A DNA stretch of 64,000 bases. Origin: Xylanibacter caecicola (GTDB lineage Bacteria; Bacteroidota; Bacteroidia; Bacteroidales; Bacteroidaceae). Below the pieces are notes generated by a model. The model was not told where the DNA came from. It searched no databases and saw nothing but the letters and a program-made list of their open reading frames with translations. Shown here piece by piece: positions 34,990 through 44,272 of this stretch. The stretch is from contig NZ_JABKKJ010000002.1 in NCBI RefSeq assembly GCF_013166515.1, positions 1 through 64,000 of the forward strand. The letters run 5' to 3'. The number at the start of each line of letters is the position of its first letter. Positions within the stretch are counted from its first letter, which is position 1. The position numbers and the translations under genes are program-made.

Positions 34990-37221
34990 TTATTTGAGAT
35001 AGTCTTCAAAATACTGCGTTATACGTTCGTGCAGATGCACGCTTTTGTGTCCCGCCATGTTGTGACCTTCGCCCGGATAGACAAAGAAATCAGGCTGCGT
35101 GCCCGCTTCCGTGCAAGCGTTGATGAACTGCAGGGAATGTTGCGGAACGACGGTCGGGTCGTTCATGCCGATGATTATCTGCAATTTGCCTTTCAAGTCC
35201 TTTGCTTTTGCTATTAAAGATGCCTGCTCATAGCCCTCGGGATTGCTCTCCGGGGTGTCCATATACCGTTCGCCGTACATCACTTCGTACCATTTCCAGT
35301 CTATTACAGGACCTCCTGCCACTCCTACTTTAAACACATCGGGATAGTTTGTCATAAGCGATATGGTCATAAATCCGCCGTAGCTCCATCCGTGTACGCC
35401 CATGCGGTCGGCGTCTACATAAGGAAGTGTCTTGAGAAAGTCCACACCTTTCATCTGGTCTTTCATCTCCTCCTGTCCCAGGTGGCGGAATGTAGCCTGC
35501 TCGAAAGCCAGTCCGCGGTTCTCGCTTCCTCTGTTGTCGAGTATGAACAGCAGATATCCCTTCTGTGCCATGTACGTTTCCCACGAGCGGCTCAGATAGT
35601 GCCAGCTTGCATCCACGTTATGTGCGTGGGGACCGCCGTATACGTATATGACGGTAGGATATTTCTTATTGGGGTCAAATCCTATGGGTTTCACCATGCG
35701 GTAGTAAAGGTCTGTCGTGCCGTCGGCAGCCTTTATCGTTCCGCACGAGTATTCAGGAACGTTGTATCCTGTCCACGGGTCGGGCGCGCTGAATATCATG
35801 TTGCGCTTTGCCGTGCCTGTATTTATAACCTCGATGTTGCGCGGTACGTCCGGTTCCGAGTACTTGTCACATAGCAGGTTGCCGCTTTCCGACAGTGTGC
35901 CGTAGTGAACACCGCGCCCGTTGTCAAGCTGTGTCCTTTTGCCTGTGGTAGTGTTGACGGCGAAAAGGTTTCTTTGTATCGGGCTCAGCTCGTTGGATTC
36001 CACGATGACAGACTTCTTCTTGCTGTTCAGTCCGACAAGTTCCATGATTACAAAGTTGCCCTTTGTGAGTTGCACGGACTGCAGATGCTCCTTGTATGAC
36101 ACGCCCGCCGCCGTCTGTCTATTCTCCGGATAGATGCTTTTGCGCGTGTCGAACACATAAAGATGGTTGAAACCGTCACGCTGGCTTTGAAGTATGAACT
36201 TGTTGTTGTCCCATGGCAAGAACGTCAGAGGATGCAACGGCTCCACATATTTGTCGCTCCACTCCTCGTAGATAATCTCCTTTTGGTCGCCCGTTTCCGC
36301 GTTGTAGCTTGTCAGTAGCATGTGGTTCTGGTCACGGTTAAGCTCCTGTATGTATATGATTTTTGAGTCCGGACTCCACGTTATGTTGGTAAAATAGCGG
36401 TCGGTAGGGTCTCCGGTCTTAAGATATACGGTATTTCCCGTTGCCATGTCATATACCCCTACGGTAACCTTATGGCTTGTCATGCCTGCCATGGGGTATT
36501 TGTCAGGCTCGTATTCCGCCGCTCTTGTGAATGTGTTCACTTGCGGATAGTCGGTCACCATGCTCTGATCCATACGGTAAAAAGCCAGTCTGTCGCCCTC
36601 CTTGTTCCAAAACGTTCCGCTCATTATACCGAACTCATTGCGGTGCACCGCCTGTCCGTATACAATCTCCCGGCTGCCGTCTGTAGACAGTTGATTGGTG
36701 TTTCCTGCGGCATCGGTTACGAACAGTTGGTTGCCCTTTACAAATGCCACGGCTTTTGAAACACTGTTCCAGTCGGCGTTGGTCTCGCCTTCGCATACCT
36801 GCCGCCATATCGTCTTGCCCGCCTTGAAGTCAATGAGCATCCGCTCTTTACGGTTGCTTACCAATACGAGAGGTTTGTCTGCGTAAGGAAATCTTGCGCC
36901 GTAAAGACTTCGTATTTTTGTATTTTCGTTCGTTTCTGCCCATTTGTTGATATCTTCCGTACCGAATAAAGCCGTTTCCTTGCCGTTGTCCGTGTTTATC
37001 AACGAGCATGTCTCGGCACCGCGTCTTACCAGTTTGTCACCCCACCATGCGGTATATATGTTTTTGGGTGACATGTTGTAATAGTTCGTTCCGCCGTAGT
37101 TCAAATCTTCAAGCGTGAACTCTTTACCCTGTGACATGCCTGCAACTGTTGTCAGTATCATTATTGCCAGTGTTGCAGCCCTTTTTCCGAAGAGCCTCTT
37201 TATTACGTCAGTCTTTTCCAT
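34990..37221 (-). CDS. Secreted S9B prolyl peptidase (DPP IV/PtpA-like)
   Basis: The protein has 743 residues from ATG 37219-37221. The frame is open further upstream, but that part lies inside the methyltransferase gene and is rich in Ala, Thr and Arg without family likeness; this start gives a signal peptide ending MSQG. An N-terminal eight-bladed propeller (DPPIV_N) is followed by the catalytic domain with Ser in GWSYGGFM, Asp in MNDPTVVP and His in GEGHN. Such periplasmic or surface enzymes remove X-Pro di- or tripeptides and help peptide-fermenting Bacteroidales feed. The start overlaps the upstream methyltransferase gene by 14 bases. Confidence 0.9.
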   Translation of the reverse strand: MEKTDVIKRLFGKRAATLAIMILTTVAGMSQGKEFTLEDLNYGGTNYYNMSPKNIYTAWWGDKLVRRGAETCSLINTDNGKETALFGTEDINKWAETNENTKIRSLYGARFPYADKPLVLVSNRKERMLIDFKAGKTIWRQVCEGETNADWNSVSKAVAFVKGNQLFVTDAAGNTNQLSTDGSREIVYGQAVHRNEFGIMSGTFWNKEGDRLAFYRMDQSMVTDYPQVNTFTRAAEYEPDKYPMAGMTSHKVTVGVYDMATGNTVYLKTGDPTDRYFTNITWSPDSKIIYIQELNRDQNHMLLTSYNAETGDQKEIIYEEWSDKYVEPLHPLTFLPWDNNKFILQSQRDGFNHLYVFDTRKSIYPENRQTAAGVSYKEHLQSVQLTKGNFVIMELVGLNSKKKSVIVESNELSPIQRNLFAVNTTTGKRTQLDNGRGVHYGTLSESGNLLCDKYSEPDVPRNIEVINTGTAKRNMIFSAPDPWTGYNVPEYSCGTIKAADGTTDLYYRMVKPIGFDPNKKYPTVIYVYGGPHAHNVDASWHYLSRSWETYMAQKGYLLFILDNRGSENRGLAFEQATFRHLGQEEMKDQMKGVDFLKTLPYVDADRMGVHGWSYGGFMTISLMTNYPDVFKVGVAGGPVIDWKWYEVMYGERYMDTPESNPEGYEQASLIAKAKDLKGKLQIIIGMNDPTVVPQHSLQFINACTEAGTQPDFFVYPGEGHNMAGHKSVHLHERITQYFEDYLK

Positions 37222-38692
37222 AGTTGTATCTCTTTCCCTTTTTGCCGAAGTCCTTTCCGCCTTTTCTTGCACCCCTTTCAAAACCTCTGCCCTTGTCATC
37301 GCGGCGACGGTCTCTGCCGTTGCGCTCCTCGTTTCTGTCGCGGTTGCGTTCGGCTTTGCGGCTGTTGCGCTCCTTGCGGTCAAACTCATCAAACTTGTGT
37401 GAATGGAACTTGAACGACCTTATGTCACCCTCTTCGTTCTCGGCTTCCTCTTCCAAACGCCTCTTGAACTCTCTGTTTTTCTTGAAGCGTCCCTTTTCAG
37501 CCATGGCTTTCTTCTCTTCCTCGGTTTTGAGGATTTTGCCGCTGCCGCGGAAATCCTTGAGTCTTCCGTCGAACATCTGGTACTTTCTGAACTCACATTC
37601 CAACGAACCGTTATACAGCGGTATCTTTATCGAAGGACGAAGTCCTATCTGGTCGAAGCACTCCTGACGGTAGCTGAGCACCCATGCCTCGTTGTTCTTG
37701 AACTGATGTTTCAGCGTTTCGCCTATCATCTTGTACGTTCCGAGCAGGTTGGGAGTGGATATACGTTCGCCGTATGGTGGGTTTGTTATTATTATAGATT
37801 TGTTCTCGGGTTGCTTGAAGTCTTTGAAATCGGCGTTTTCCACCGTTATTATGCTTGACATTCCCGCAGCTTTCACGTTCATTCGTGCCGTGTTTACGGC
37901 TTTCATGTCGATGTCGTATCCGTAGATGTGGTGCTTGAACTCCCTCTCCTGTGAATCGTCGTTGTATATGCTGTCGAACAACTCGCGGTCAAAGTCGTTC
38001 CATTTCTCAAACGCATATTCCTTTCTGAACACTCCCGGGGCAATGTTCTGTGCTATGAGTGCCGCCTCTACCAGCAGCGTTCCCGAACCGCACATCGGGT
38101 CGATGAAGTCCGTGTCGCCTTTCCAACCGCTCATCAGTATCATGCCGGCAGCCAGAACCTCATTCAGCGGAGCCTCTACCGACTCCTGACGGTAGCCCCT
38201 GCGGTGAAGGCTTTCGCCGCTCGAGTCGAGCGACAATGTACATTTGTCTTCCGCAATATGTATGTTCAGTCTGATGTCCGGATTGGTTACGGATATGTTG
38301 GGACGCTGTCCCGTCTTCTCACGGAACTGGTCCACAATGGCATCCTTTACCTTGTATGCCACGAACTTGGAGTGACGGAATTCCTCGGAGAACACCACTG
38401 CGTCTACGGCAAATGTCTTGTTGTTGTCCAAAAACTCGCTCCAGTCTATCTTTTTTATCTCCTCGTACACGTCGTCGGCACTTGCCGCCTTGAAGTGTTT
38501 GATTGGTTTCAGAATTTTTATTGCCGTGTGCAACTGGAAGTTTGCACGGTACATAGTCTCCTTATTGCCGCTGAACGACACCATGCGGCGTCCTGTCTGC
38601 ACGTTGTTAGCTCCCATTTGTGTCAGCTCCTGTGCCAAAATGGGCTCCAGACCCATGAATGTCTTGGCGATGAGTTCAAATTCCTGTTCCAT
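37208..38692 (-). CDS. THUMP-domain 23S rRNA methyltransferase, RlmL-like, with basic tail
   Basis: The protein has 494 residues. An N-terminal THUMP domain (residues 45-155) precedes a UPF0020-type methyltransferase domain with DPMCGSGTLLVEAA and the catalytic NPPYGER, matching the RlmL N2-guanine methyltransferase half. It lacks the second RlmK domain of the E. coli fusion. From about residue 400 on is a tail extremely rich in Lys, Arg, Glu and Asp, with RGFERGARKGGKDFGKKGKR at the end, which probably binds RNA. Confidence 0.85.
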   Translation of the reverse strand: MEQEFELIAKTFMGLEPILAQELTQMGANNVQTGRRMVSFSGNKETMYRANFQLHTAIKILKPIKHFKAASADDVYEEIKKIDWSEFLDNNKTFAVDAVVFSEEFRHSKFVAYKVKDAIVDQFREKTGQRPNISVTNPDIRLNIHIAEDKCTLSLDSSGESLHRRGYRQESVEAPLNEVLAAGMILMSGWKGDTDFIDPMCGSGTLLVEAALIAQNIAPGVFRKEYAFEKWNDFDRELFDSIYNDDSQEREFKHHIYGYDIDMKAVNTARMNVKAAGMSSIITVENADFKDFKQPENKSIIITNPPYGERISTPNLLGTYKMIGETLKHQFKNNEAWVLSYRQECFDQIGLRPSIKIPLYNGSLECEFRKYQMFDGRLKDFRGSGKILKTEEEKKAMAEKGRFKKNREFKRRLEEEAENEEGDIRSFKFHSHKFDEFDRKERNSRKAERNRDRNEERNGRDRRRDDKGRGFERGARKGGKDFGKKGKRYNYGKD

Positions 38693-38757
38693 TATTTATA
38701 TTGATGTTGTTCTTTCCATATAGTCCCTCGGTGCCATGTATGACAAAATCCCGGCAT

Positions 38758-39654
38758 CTATGCCTTCTTGTATTTCTTTGTCTCAGGTTCCATGTCTTCC
38801 GTCACCCAGATGTTTGCCCCAACCACACAGTCGTGCCCTATGGTTATCCGTCCGAGTATTGTCGCGTTTGAATATACAACCACGTTGTCCTCTATTATCG
38901 GGTGTCGGGCTATGCCTTTAATTGGGTTACCGTTCTCGTCGAGTGGAAAACTCTTTGCCCCGAGCGTCACTCCCTGATACAGTTTCACGTTGTTGCCTAT
39001 GATACATGTAGCCCCTATTACCACGCCCGTTCCGTGGTCGATGGTGAAGTGGTGTCCTATTTGTGCTCCCGGATGTATGTCTATGCCCGTTTCAGAGTGT
39101 GCCATCTCCGTCATCATGCGCGGTATTAGAGGCACTCCGAGCACCGTCAGCTCGTGGGCGATGCGGTAGTTTGTAAGAGCTTTTATCACGGGATAGCAAG
39201 ATATTATCTCTCCTACACTTTCGGCTGCCGGATCTCCGCAATATGCAGCTTCCACGTCGGTGGCGAGCGTAGCGCGTATGACAGGCAATTTTTCTATTAT
39301 TTGTGTCGCCAGCTGTTCCGACTCGCATCGCCTGACGTTAAGTTTCTCATACGTTTCCTCACTGCATTCATCGGCAAAACACAGTCCTGCCATGATCTGG
39401 TCGGCAAGCAGTTTGTGCAGCCGTTCCACATTTACACCGATGTGATATTTGATGGTTTTGATGTTTACGGATGACATTCCGTAGTATCCCGGAAACAAAA
39501 TAGAACGTGACAGTTCTATTATTTCTTGCAGAGCCTTTGCAGACGGCAAGGGATTGCCGTCCCTGTGCTGATGGAAGATGCCTTTTAGCGATTCTTCCCG
39601 TGACAACTTTTCCGTTGTCATAGTCAGAATGGCAGTAGAGTGGTCAGTGCTCAT
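38758..39654 (-). CDS. cysE: Serine O-acetyltransferase, long form
   Basis: The protein has 298 residues: an N-terminal helical region and a C-terminal left-handed beta-helix of hexapeptide repeats with GIDIHPGAQIG, the catalytic His in FTIDHGTGVVIG, and the substrate loop LYQGVTLGAKSFP. It makes O-acetylserine for cysteine. The N-terminal extension is longer than in E. coli CysE and typical of the Bacteroidetes or plant-like long forms. Confidence 0.85.
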   Translation of the reverse strand: MSTDHSTAILTMTTEKLSREESLKGIFHQHRDGNPLPSAKALQEIIELSRSILFPGYYGMSSVNIKTIKYHIGVNVERLHKLLADQIMAGLCFADECSEETYEKLNVRRCESEQLATQIIEKLPVIRATLATDVEAAYCGDPAAESVGEIISCYPVIKALTNYRIAHELTVLGVPLIPRMMTEMAHSETGIDIHPGAQIGHHFTIDHGTGVVIGATCIIGNNVKLYQGVTLGAKSFPLDENGNPIKGIARHPIIEDNVVVYSNATILGRITIGHDCVVGANIWVTEDMEPETKKYKKA

Positions 39655-39970
39655 TTACTTGTGTCTCAATCTTTATGCTGCAAAATTACTTCATTTATGG
39701 TTAACCGCCAAATAAATTCATACATTAATTAATGTCCGTCCGATGAATTTAAGCAACAGTGTATAGGCTTTCCATACCGTTCTTTTCAATTTTCGCCACG
39801 TAGTCTTTTATGTTATTGTATGTCAGCGAAAGTAAGATGACGAACACTGTAAAAGAGGTCTTGGAGTATGAAATGGCGTGTATGTCGAACCGCTGTTTAC
39901 AACATTATTGCACCGTTTCGCGATGCCTTTTGTAACATCCTGTAAATCAGAATGATACCTTTTGCCTTCC

Positions 39971-40058
39971 AAAAAGGTGGCGTTTCAGCCTCTAAAAGGC
40001 GGCATATTGGAGGCTGAAATGCCGTCTTTTGGAAGACAAAACATCCTTGTTGAGATTA
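39971..40058. repeat. 22-bp-period intergenic array, four units
   Basis: Units start at 39971, 39993, 40015 and 40037. Their cores are AAAAGGTGGCGTTT, AAAAGGCGGCATATT, GAAATGCCGTCTTTT and a weaker AAAACATCCTTG. It lies in the 507-base gap between the divergent cysE and phosphate transporter genes. Outside this array and the transporter promoter I see nothing specific in that gap. Confidence 0.75.
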
Positions 40059-40117
40059 CTTAACTGATTGTTTCCAATTCTTAACCTTATTGTAACACAA
40101 TTGTAACATAGCATGTA

Positions 40118-40125
40118 TATCTTTG
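40118..40125 (+). promoter_or_regulatory. Probable -7 box for the phosphate transporter
   Basis: TATCTTTG matches the Bacteroidetes TAnnTTTG consensus 36 bases before the ATG. A TTG lies 14 bases upstream, closer than the usual 19-20, so the -33 element is uncertain. Confidence 0.4.
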
Positions 40126-40161
40126 CAGAGAGGTAAAAAGATAATAAAAACAACGAAGTTT

Positions 40162-42426
40162 ATGATAACTATTTACTTTATTATTGTGGCGTTCCTGCTG
40201 ATTTTGGCAGTGTTCGACCTTTTTGTCGGTGTAAGCAACGATGCCGTAAACTTTCTGAACTCGGCAGTCGGTGCCCGTGTGGCGAAATACCGTACGGTGC
40301 TGATTGTTGCTTCTGCAGGAGTTCTTCTCGGAGCAGTGATGAGTGCCGGCATGATGGATGTGGCGCGTCATGGCATAATGCGCCCCGACAATTACACGTT
40401 CCACGAGGTCATGACGATACTCCTTGCCGTAATGGTTACGGACGTTGTGGTGCTCGACATGTTCAACACCCTCGGCATGCCTACGTCCACCACTGTGTCG
40501 CTTGTGTTCGAACTGCTTGGCGGAACGTTCATTCTTGCACTTCTTAAGATGAATGCCGATCCCGCATTGGCTGTTACCGATCTGCTGAACAGCGACAAGG
40601 CGCTGAGTGTCATCATTGCCATTTTCGTGTCTGTGGCGGTGGCATTCTTTTTCGGTGTGGTGGTGATGTGGCTTTCACGACTTGTTTTCACTTTCAACTA
40701 CAAGCCTCGTCTTCGATATACCGTGGCTGTGTTCGGCGGCATAGCTTTTACTGCGCTTGTCTATTTTATATTTATAAAAGGTATAGGCGACTCGCCTTTT
40801 GTTGCCGACGGCGTGCGTGCGTGGATAAACAACCGCACCTTGTTGCTTCTTGCCGTATCGTTTGTTGTCTCCGCCTTGCTTATGCAGGTGCTTCATTTGT
40901 TGCGCGTAAATGTCTTCAAGGTTATTGTCCTGCTCGGCACCTTTGCTCTTGCCATGGCTTTTGCCGGCAATGACCTCGTCAACTTTATCGGTGTTCCGCT
41001 TGCCGGTCTCGATGCCCTTCGTGATTTCATTGCCAACGGCAACGGTGCGTTCGATTCGTATAAGATGACCGTACTCATGTCATCGGCAAAAAGCCCGCTG
41101 TCCTATCTTGTCATTGCAGGTCTGGTTATGGTAGTGGCTATGTTCACCTCAAAGAAAGCAAAGAACGTTGTCAAGACCAGCGTAGACCTCAGTCGTCAGG
41201 ACGAGGGCGACGAGATGTTCGGCTCGTCCAAGGTGGCGCGCAGCATCGTCCGTGCCACTCAAGACATCGGTGACGTTGTTTCTAAGATTGTGCCGCGCCG
41301 TGTACACAACATCATGGACAGACGTTTCAACAGCAGTGAGGCTGTTCTGGCACAGGGAGCGGCGTTCGACGAGGTGCGTGCGGCGGTAAATCTTGTTCTC
41401 GCCGCCATGCTTATAATTGCCGGTACCAACTATAAGCTGCCCCTTTCGACCACTTACGTAACTTTTATGGTTGCCATGGGTACGTCTCTTGCCGACCGCG
41501 CCTGGGGACGCGAGAGCGCGGTGTTCCGTGTAACCGGTGTCATGTCTGTCATCGGCGGTTGGTTTGTCACGGCAGGAGTGGCTTTCGCCCTGTGTGCAAT
41601 AGTGTGCGCCCTGATGTATTTCGGAGGCATCGTTGTGATGGTGGCTTTTATAGTTCTCGACATCTATATATTATGGCGCAGCAACCGAAGATATGCTGCC
41701 AAAAGCAAGGAGGACAAGAAAGAAAACCTATTTGCACTGATGATGCGTACGCGCGACAAGGATATAGTGTGGGATCTGCTGTCCAAGCATGTGCAGCGCA
41801 CGCAGAGTTTCGTGACAGGATTTGTTCTCGAACAGTTCAATGCCATTGTTATCGAAGGGTTTGCACAGGCAAACCTGCGCCGACTGCGAGACTGTGAGAC
41901 TGCCCTCGATGAAGAACTCGGGCAACTGAAGAAATACCGCCGCCAGGAACTTCTTGCCCTTAAGCGTGTGCCGGACAACATGGCGATAGAGCGTAACACG
42001 TGGTTCCACCTCGGTATGAGCAGCGACAGGCAGTTCATATACTGTCTCAAACGCATGCTGGAGCCGGTGAAAGAACATGTGGATAACAACTTCAATCCCG
42101 TTCCAGAGGAATATATTGCCGAATTTGAACCCGTGCGCCGTAACATAAACGAGCTGATGAACCTTACGCAGCAGATGATTTCCACCAACAGGTACGACCG
42201 CTACCGTGAGACGCTTGCCGTTGCAGACGAGTGCAAAGACGGGCTTTCGGCTCTCCGCAAGCGTCATATAGACCGTATGTATCGCGACAACGGTACATCA
42301 GGGCTTAAGGTGTCGCTGCTCTATCTCAATGTGTTGCAGGAAACACAGGAGCTTGTTAGCATAATGCGTCATCAGTTGCGTGCGGCGCGCAAGTTCCAAG
42401 CGAAGAACAAATATGCATTCGGCTGA
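40162..42426 (+). CDS. PiT-family inorganic phosphate transporter with C-terminal PhoU-like domain
   Basis: The protein has 754 residues from ATG 40162, the nearest start before the first span. The PiT repeats are visible, the first as GVSNDAVNFLNSAVG and the second as AGNDLVNFIGVPLAG near residue 280, with conserved TSTTVSLVFELLG. About ten membrane spans occupy residues 1-530. A cytoplasmic helical domain of about 200 residues follows, resembling PhoU proteins. Bacterial PiT transporters import metal-phosphate with proton symport. The fused C-terminal domain probably replaces a separate PhoU-like partner. Confidence 0.85.
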   Translation: MITIYFIIVAFLLILAVFDLFVGVSNDAVNFLNSAVGARVAKYRTVLIVASAGVLLGAVMSAGMMDVARHGIMRPDNYTFHEVMTILLAVMVTDVVVLDMFNTLGMPTSTTVSLVFELLGGTFILALLKMNADPALAVTDLLNSDKALSVIIAIFVSVAVAFFFGVVVMWLSRLVFTFNYKPRLRYTVAVFGGIAFTALVYFIFIKGIGDSPFVADGVRAWINNRTLLLLAVSFVVSALLMQVLHLLRVNVFKVIVLLGTFALAMAFAGNDLVNFIGVPLAGLDALRDFIANGNGAFDSYKMTVLMSSAKSPLSYLVIAGLVMVVAMFTSKKAKNVVKTSVDLSRQDEGDEMFGSSKVARSIVRATQDIGDVVSKIVPRRVHNIMDRRFNSSEAVLAQGAAFDEVRAAVNLVLAAMLIIAGTNYKLPLSTTYVTFMVAMGTSLADRAWGRESAVFRVTGVMSVIGGWFVTAGVAFALCAIVCALMYFGGIVVMVAFIVLDIYILWRSNRRYAAKSKEDKKENLFALMMRTRDKDIVWDLLSKHVQRTQSFVTGFVLEQFNAIVIEGFAQANLRRLRDCETALDEELGQLKKYRRQELLALKRVPDNMAIERNTWFHLGMSSDRQFIYCLKRMLEPVKEHVDNNFNPVPEEYIAEFEPVRRNINELMNLTQQMISTNRYDRYRETLAVADECKDGLSALRKRHIDRMYRDNGTSGLKVSLLYLNVLQETQELVSIMRHQLRAARKFQAKNKYAFG

Positions 42427-42531
42427 TTTTTTTAATTGTTTTTATTAAAATATTTACTGTGTCGTGCAACATTCCTTGCTCTGCTTGCGTCTAATGGATG
42501 TAAATAATTATGATGGAGTTTGGAAATAAGA

Positions 42532-42658
42532 AGATAGAGGGAGATAGGAGAAGATAGAGGAAGATAGAAGACGTATGCTTTGTTGCTTGAAACAAGACTA
42601 TTGTCCTTTATCTTCTGTGGCGCAAGCCACATATCTCCCCAAATCTTCCCTTATCTCC
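42532..42658. repeat. 127-bp imperfect palindromic repeat, copy B
   Basis: This is the second copy of the element at 26252-26378, same length, with the left AGATAGAGG-type run, the shared block CTATTGTCCTTTATCT and the inner hairpin GTGGC-GCAA-GCCAC. The loop and some arm bases differ between copies while the hairpin stem is kept. It lies between the transporter and the GIN-domain gene, both on the plus strand. Confidence 0.85.
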
Positions 42659-42699
42659 TTTACAATAAAGAAACAATAACGAATAAAACACCTGGAATT

Positions 42700-43419
42700 A
42701 TGAAAAAGACAATGTTTGTTCTTTGCACCTTTGTGTTGCTTGTGGCAACATCGTGTGCAAGAAAACCGGCAGACGGACAGACGCCGGGGATGTGGTATGA
42801 AAACGATGTTACAAAGGTAAAGAAGACGTTTAAGGTTGCCGGCTTTGAGAAAATAGCGCTGGCAGGCAGTGTGGATGTGAAGTATGTTCAGGGCGACACC
42901 ATGTCGGTTGTTGCCGGAGGGTCGGAGGATATGGTGGAAAGGCTCGATATAACTTCCGATGGTACAACCCTGCGCGTAAAACAGAAAGACAGCAACGGTA
43001 TACACATTAATATAGGTTCGAAAAGTGCCGTGGTCTATGTAACGTCTCCGGATATCGTTGAAGTGACCGTTACAGGCTCGGGTGATTTCCGTTCGAAGAA
43101 GCATGTCGACACGGACAATATGAAGATAAAGGTTAAAGGCAGCGGCGACGTGTCTTTTTCCGACATAATATGCAACTCGCTCGATGTGTCGGTATACGGC
43201 AGCGGAGATGTGGAATTGAAAAAGGTCAAGTCGGCAAAGACAGGGCTTTTGGTTAAAGGCAGTGGTGACATAAGTGTCAAATTCGACGGTAGCGGTGATG
43301 TCGAGAGCAAGGTATATGGCAGCGGCGACATATCCCTTAAGGGTAAAGTGCGTTCGGAAAAGCATGTCATCAAAGGTTCCGGCGATGTACATACCGACAA
43401 ACTCAGTAGTGGTTTGTAA
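42700..43419 (+). CDS. GIN-domain (DUF2807) lipoprotein
   Basis: The protein has 239 residues from ATG 42700, chosen because it opens a lipoprotein signal ending VATSCARK; the longer upstream frame runs through repeat copy B. The mature part is a right-handed beta-helix-type domain with six GSGD turns, each preceded by K, Y or D, spaced 14-22 residues apart. DUF2807 putative adhesin domains are common in Bacteroidetes surface lipoproteins; their ligand is unknown. Confidence 0.85.
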   Translation: MKKTMFVLCTFVLLVATSCARKPADGQTPGMWYENDVTKVKKTFKVAGFEKIALAGSVDVKYVQGDTMSVVAGGSEDMVERLDITSDGTTLRVKQKDSNGIHINIGSKSAVVYVTSPDIVEVTVTGSGDFRSKKHVDTDNMKIKVKGSGDVSFSDIICNSLDVSVYGSGDVELKKVKSAKTGLLVKGSGDISVKFDGSGDVESKVYGSGDISLKGKVRSEKHVIKGSGDVHTDKLSSGL

Positions 43420-43540
43420 AACAATGTCACATATTATAAAGTATTATTATAATAATGTAAAAAACTAAAATACTATAAAAAGTTTCATCATCTCGCCGAT
43501 ATTACATACCTTTGCGCATTGTTCAAATGGTAAAAGGCAG

Positions 43541-44272
43541 ATGAAGTATGCTGTAATAGCTGCCGGTGAGGGTTCGCGGCTGGCGGGTGAGGGCATAGCA
43601 GTTCCCAAACCTTTGGTCAGAATTGGTGGCGAGTGTCTCATCGACAGACTTATACGTGTGTTTATGAATAACGGTGCCACGGAGATTGTCGTGATATGTA
43701 ACGGTACGGCAATTCCCGTGAGTCGTCATCTGGAACATATTTCCAATGAGGGTTTGGACGGACATCCCGTACCATTACACTTTGTGGTAAAAAACACGTC
43801 CGGTTCCATGCACAGTTTCTATGAAATAAGCCGCCGGTTGAAAGACGGTCCGTTTTGTCTCACCACGGTGGACACGGTGTTCTGCGAAAGCGATTTTTCA
43901 AAATATATAAGTGAGTTCCGCAAGCTCGTCGACGGCGGTTTGGCAGACGGTCTTATGGGCGTTACCGGATATGTGGACGATGAAAAACCGCTTTTCGTGG
44001 GCGTGGATGACAATCTTGACGTGACGGGGTTTTACGATGACGAAAACGGATGCCGGTTTGTATCAGGCGGCATTTACGGACTTGTTCCTGCCGCAGTGGA
44101 TGTTCTTGAACAGTGCATGGCGCGCGGAACAACGCGCATGCGCGACTTCCAGAGGGCAATGGTCGCCGGCGGAATGAAACTCAAGGCATACGCTTTTGAT
44201 AAGATACTGGATATAGACCATGCCTCGGACATAGTAAAAGCAGAGAACTTTATACGCAAGTCCGTGCCATGA
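43541..44272 (+). CDS. Nucleotidyltransferase, candidate cytidylyltransferase of a lipid head-group pathway
   Basis: The protein has 243 residues. It starts AVIAAGEGSRL and continues VPKPLVRIGG, the nucleotide-binding loop and Lys of the NTP_transferase fold; the metal-binding site is TTVDTVF near residue 110 and a second DIDHAS near the C-terminus. The fold is that of LicC, IspD or IPCT-type enzymes that couple CTP or other NTPs to alcohol or sugar phosphates. The next three genes (ATP-grasp, CDP-alcohol phosphatidyltransferase, HAD) follow with overlap or short spacing, which favours a CDP-activated alcohol as product. The substrate is inferred. Confidence 0.75.
   Translation: MKYAVIAAGEGSRLAGEGIAVPKPLVRIGGECLIDRLIRVFMNNGATEIVVICNGTAIPVSRHLEHISNEGLDGHPVPLHFVVKNTSGSMHSFYEISRRLKDGPFCLTTVDTVFCESDFSKYISEFRKLVDGGLADGLMGVTGYVDDEKPLFVGVDDNLDVTGFYDDENGCRFVSGGIYGLVPAAVDVLEQCMARGTTRMRDFQRAMVAGGMKLKAYAFDKILDIDHASDIVKAENFIRKSVP

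Noticed and set aside
37222..37392. N-terminal extension of the S9 peptidase
   Set aside because: The 57 extra residues lie inside the methyltransferase gene and precede a good signal peptide; the ATG at 37219-37221 is the better start.
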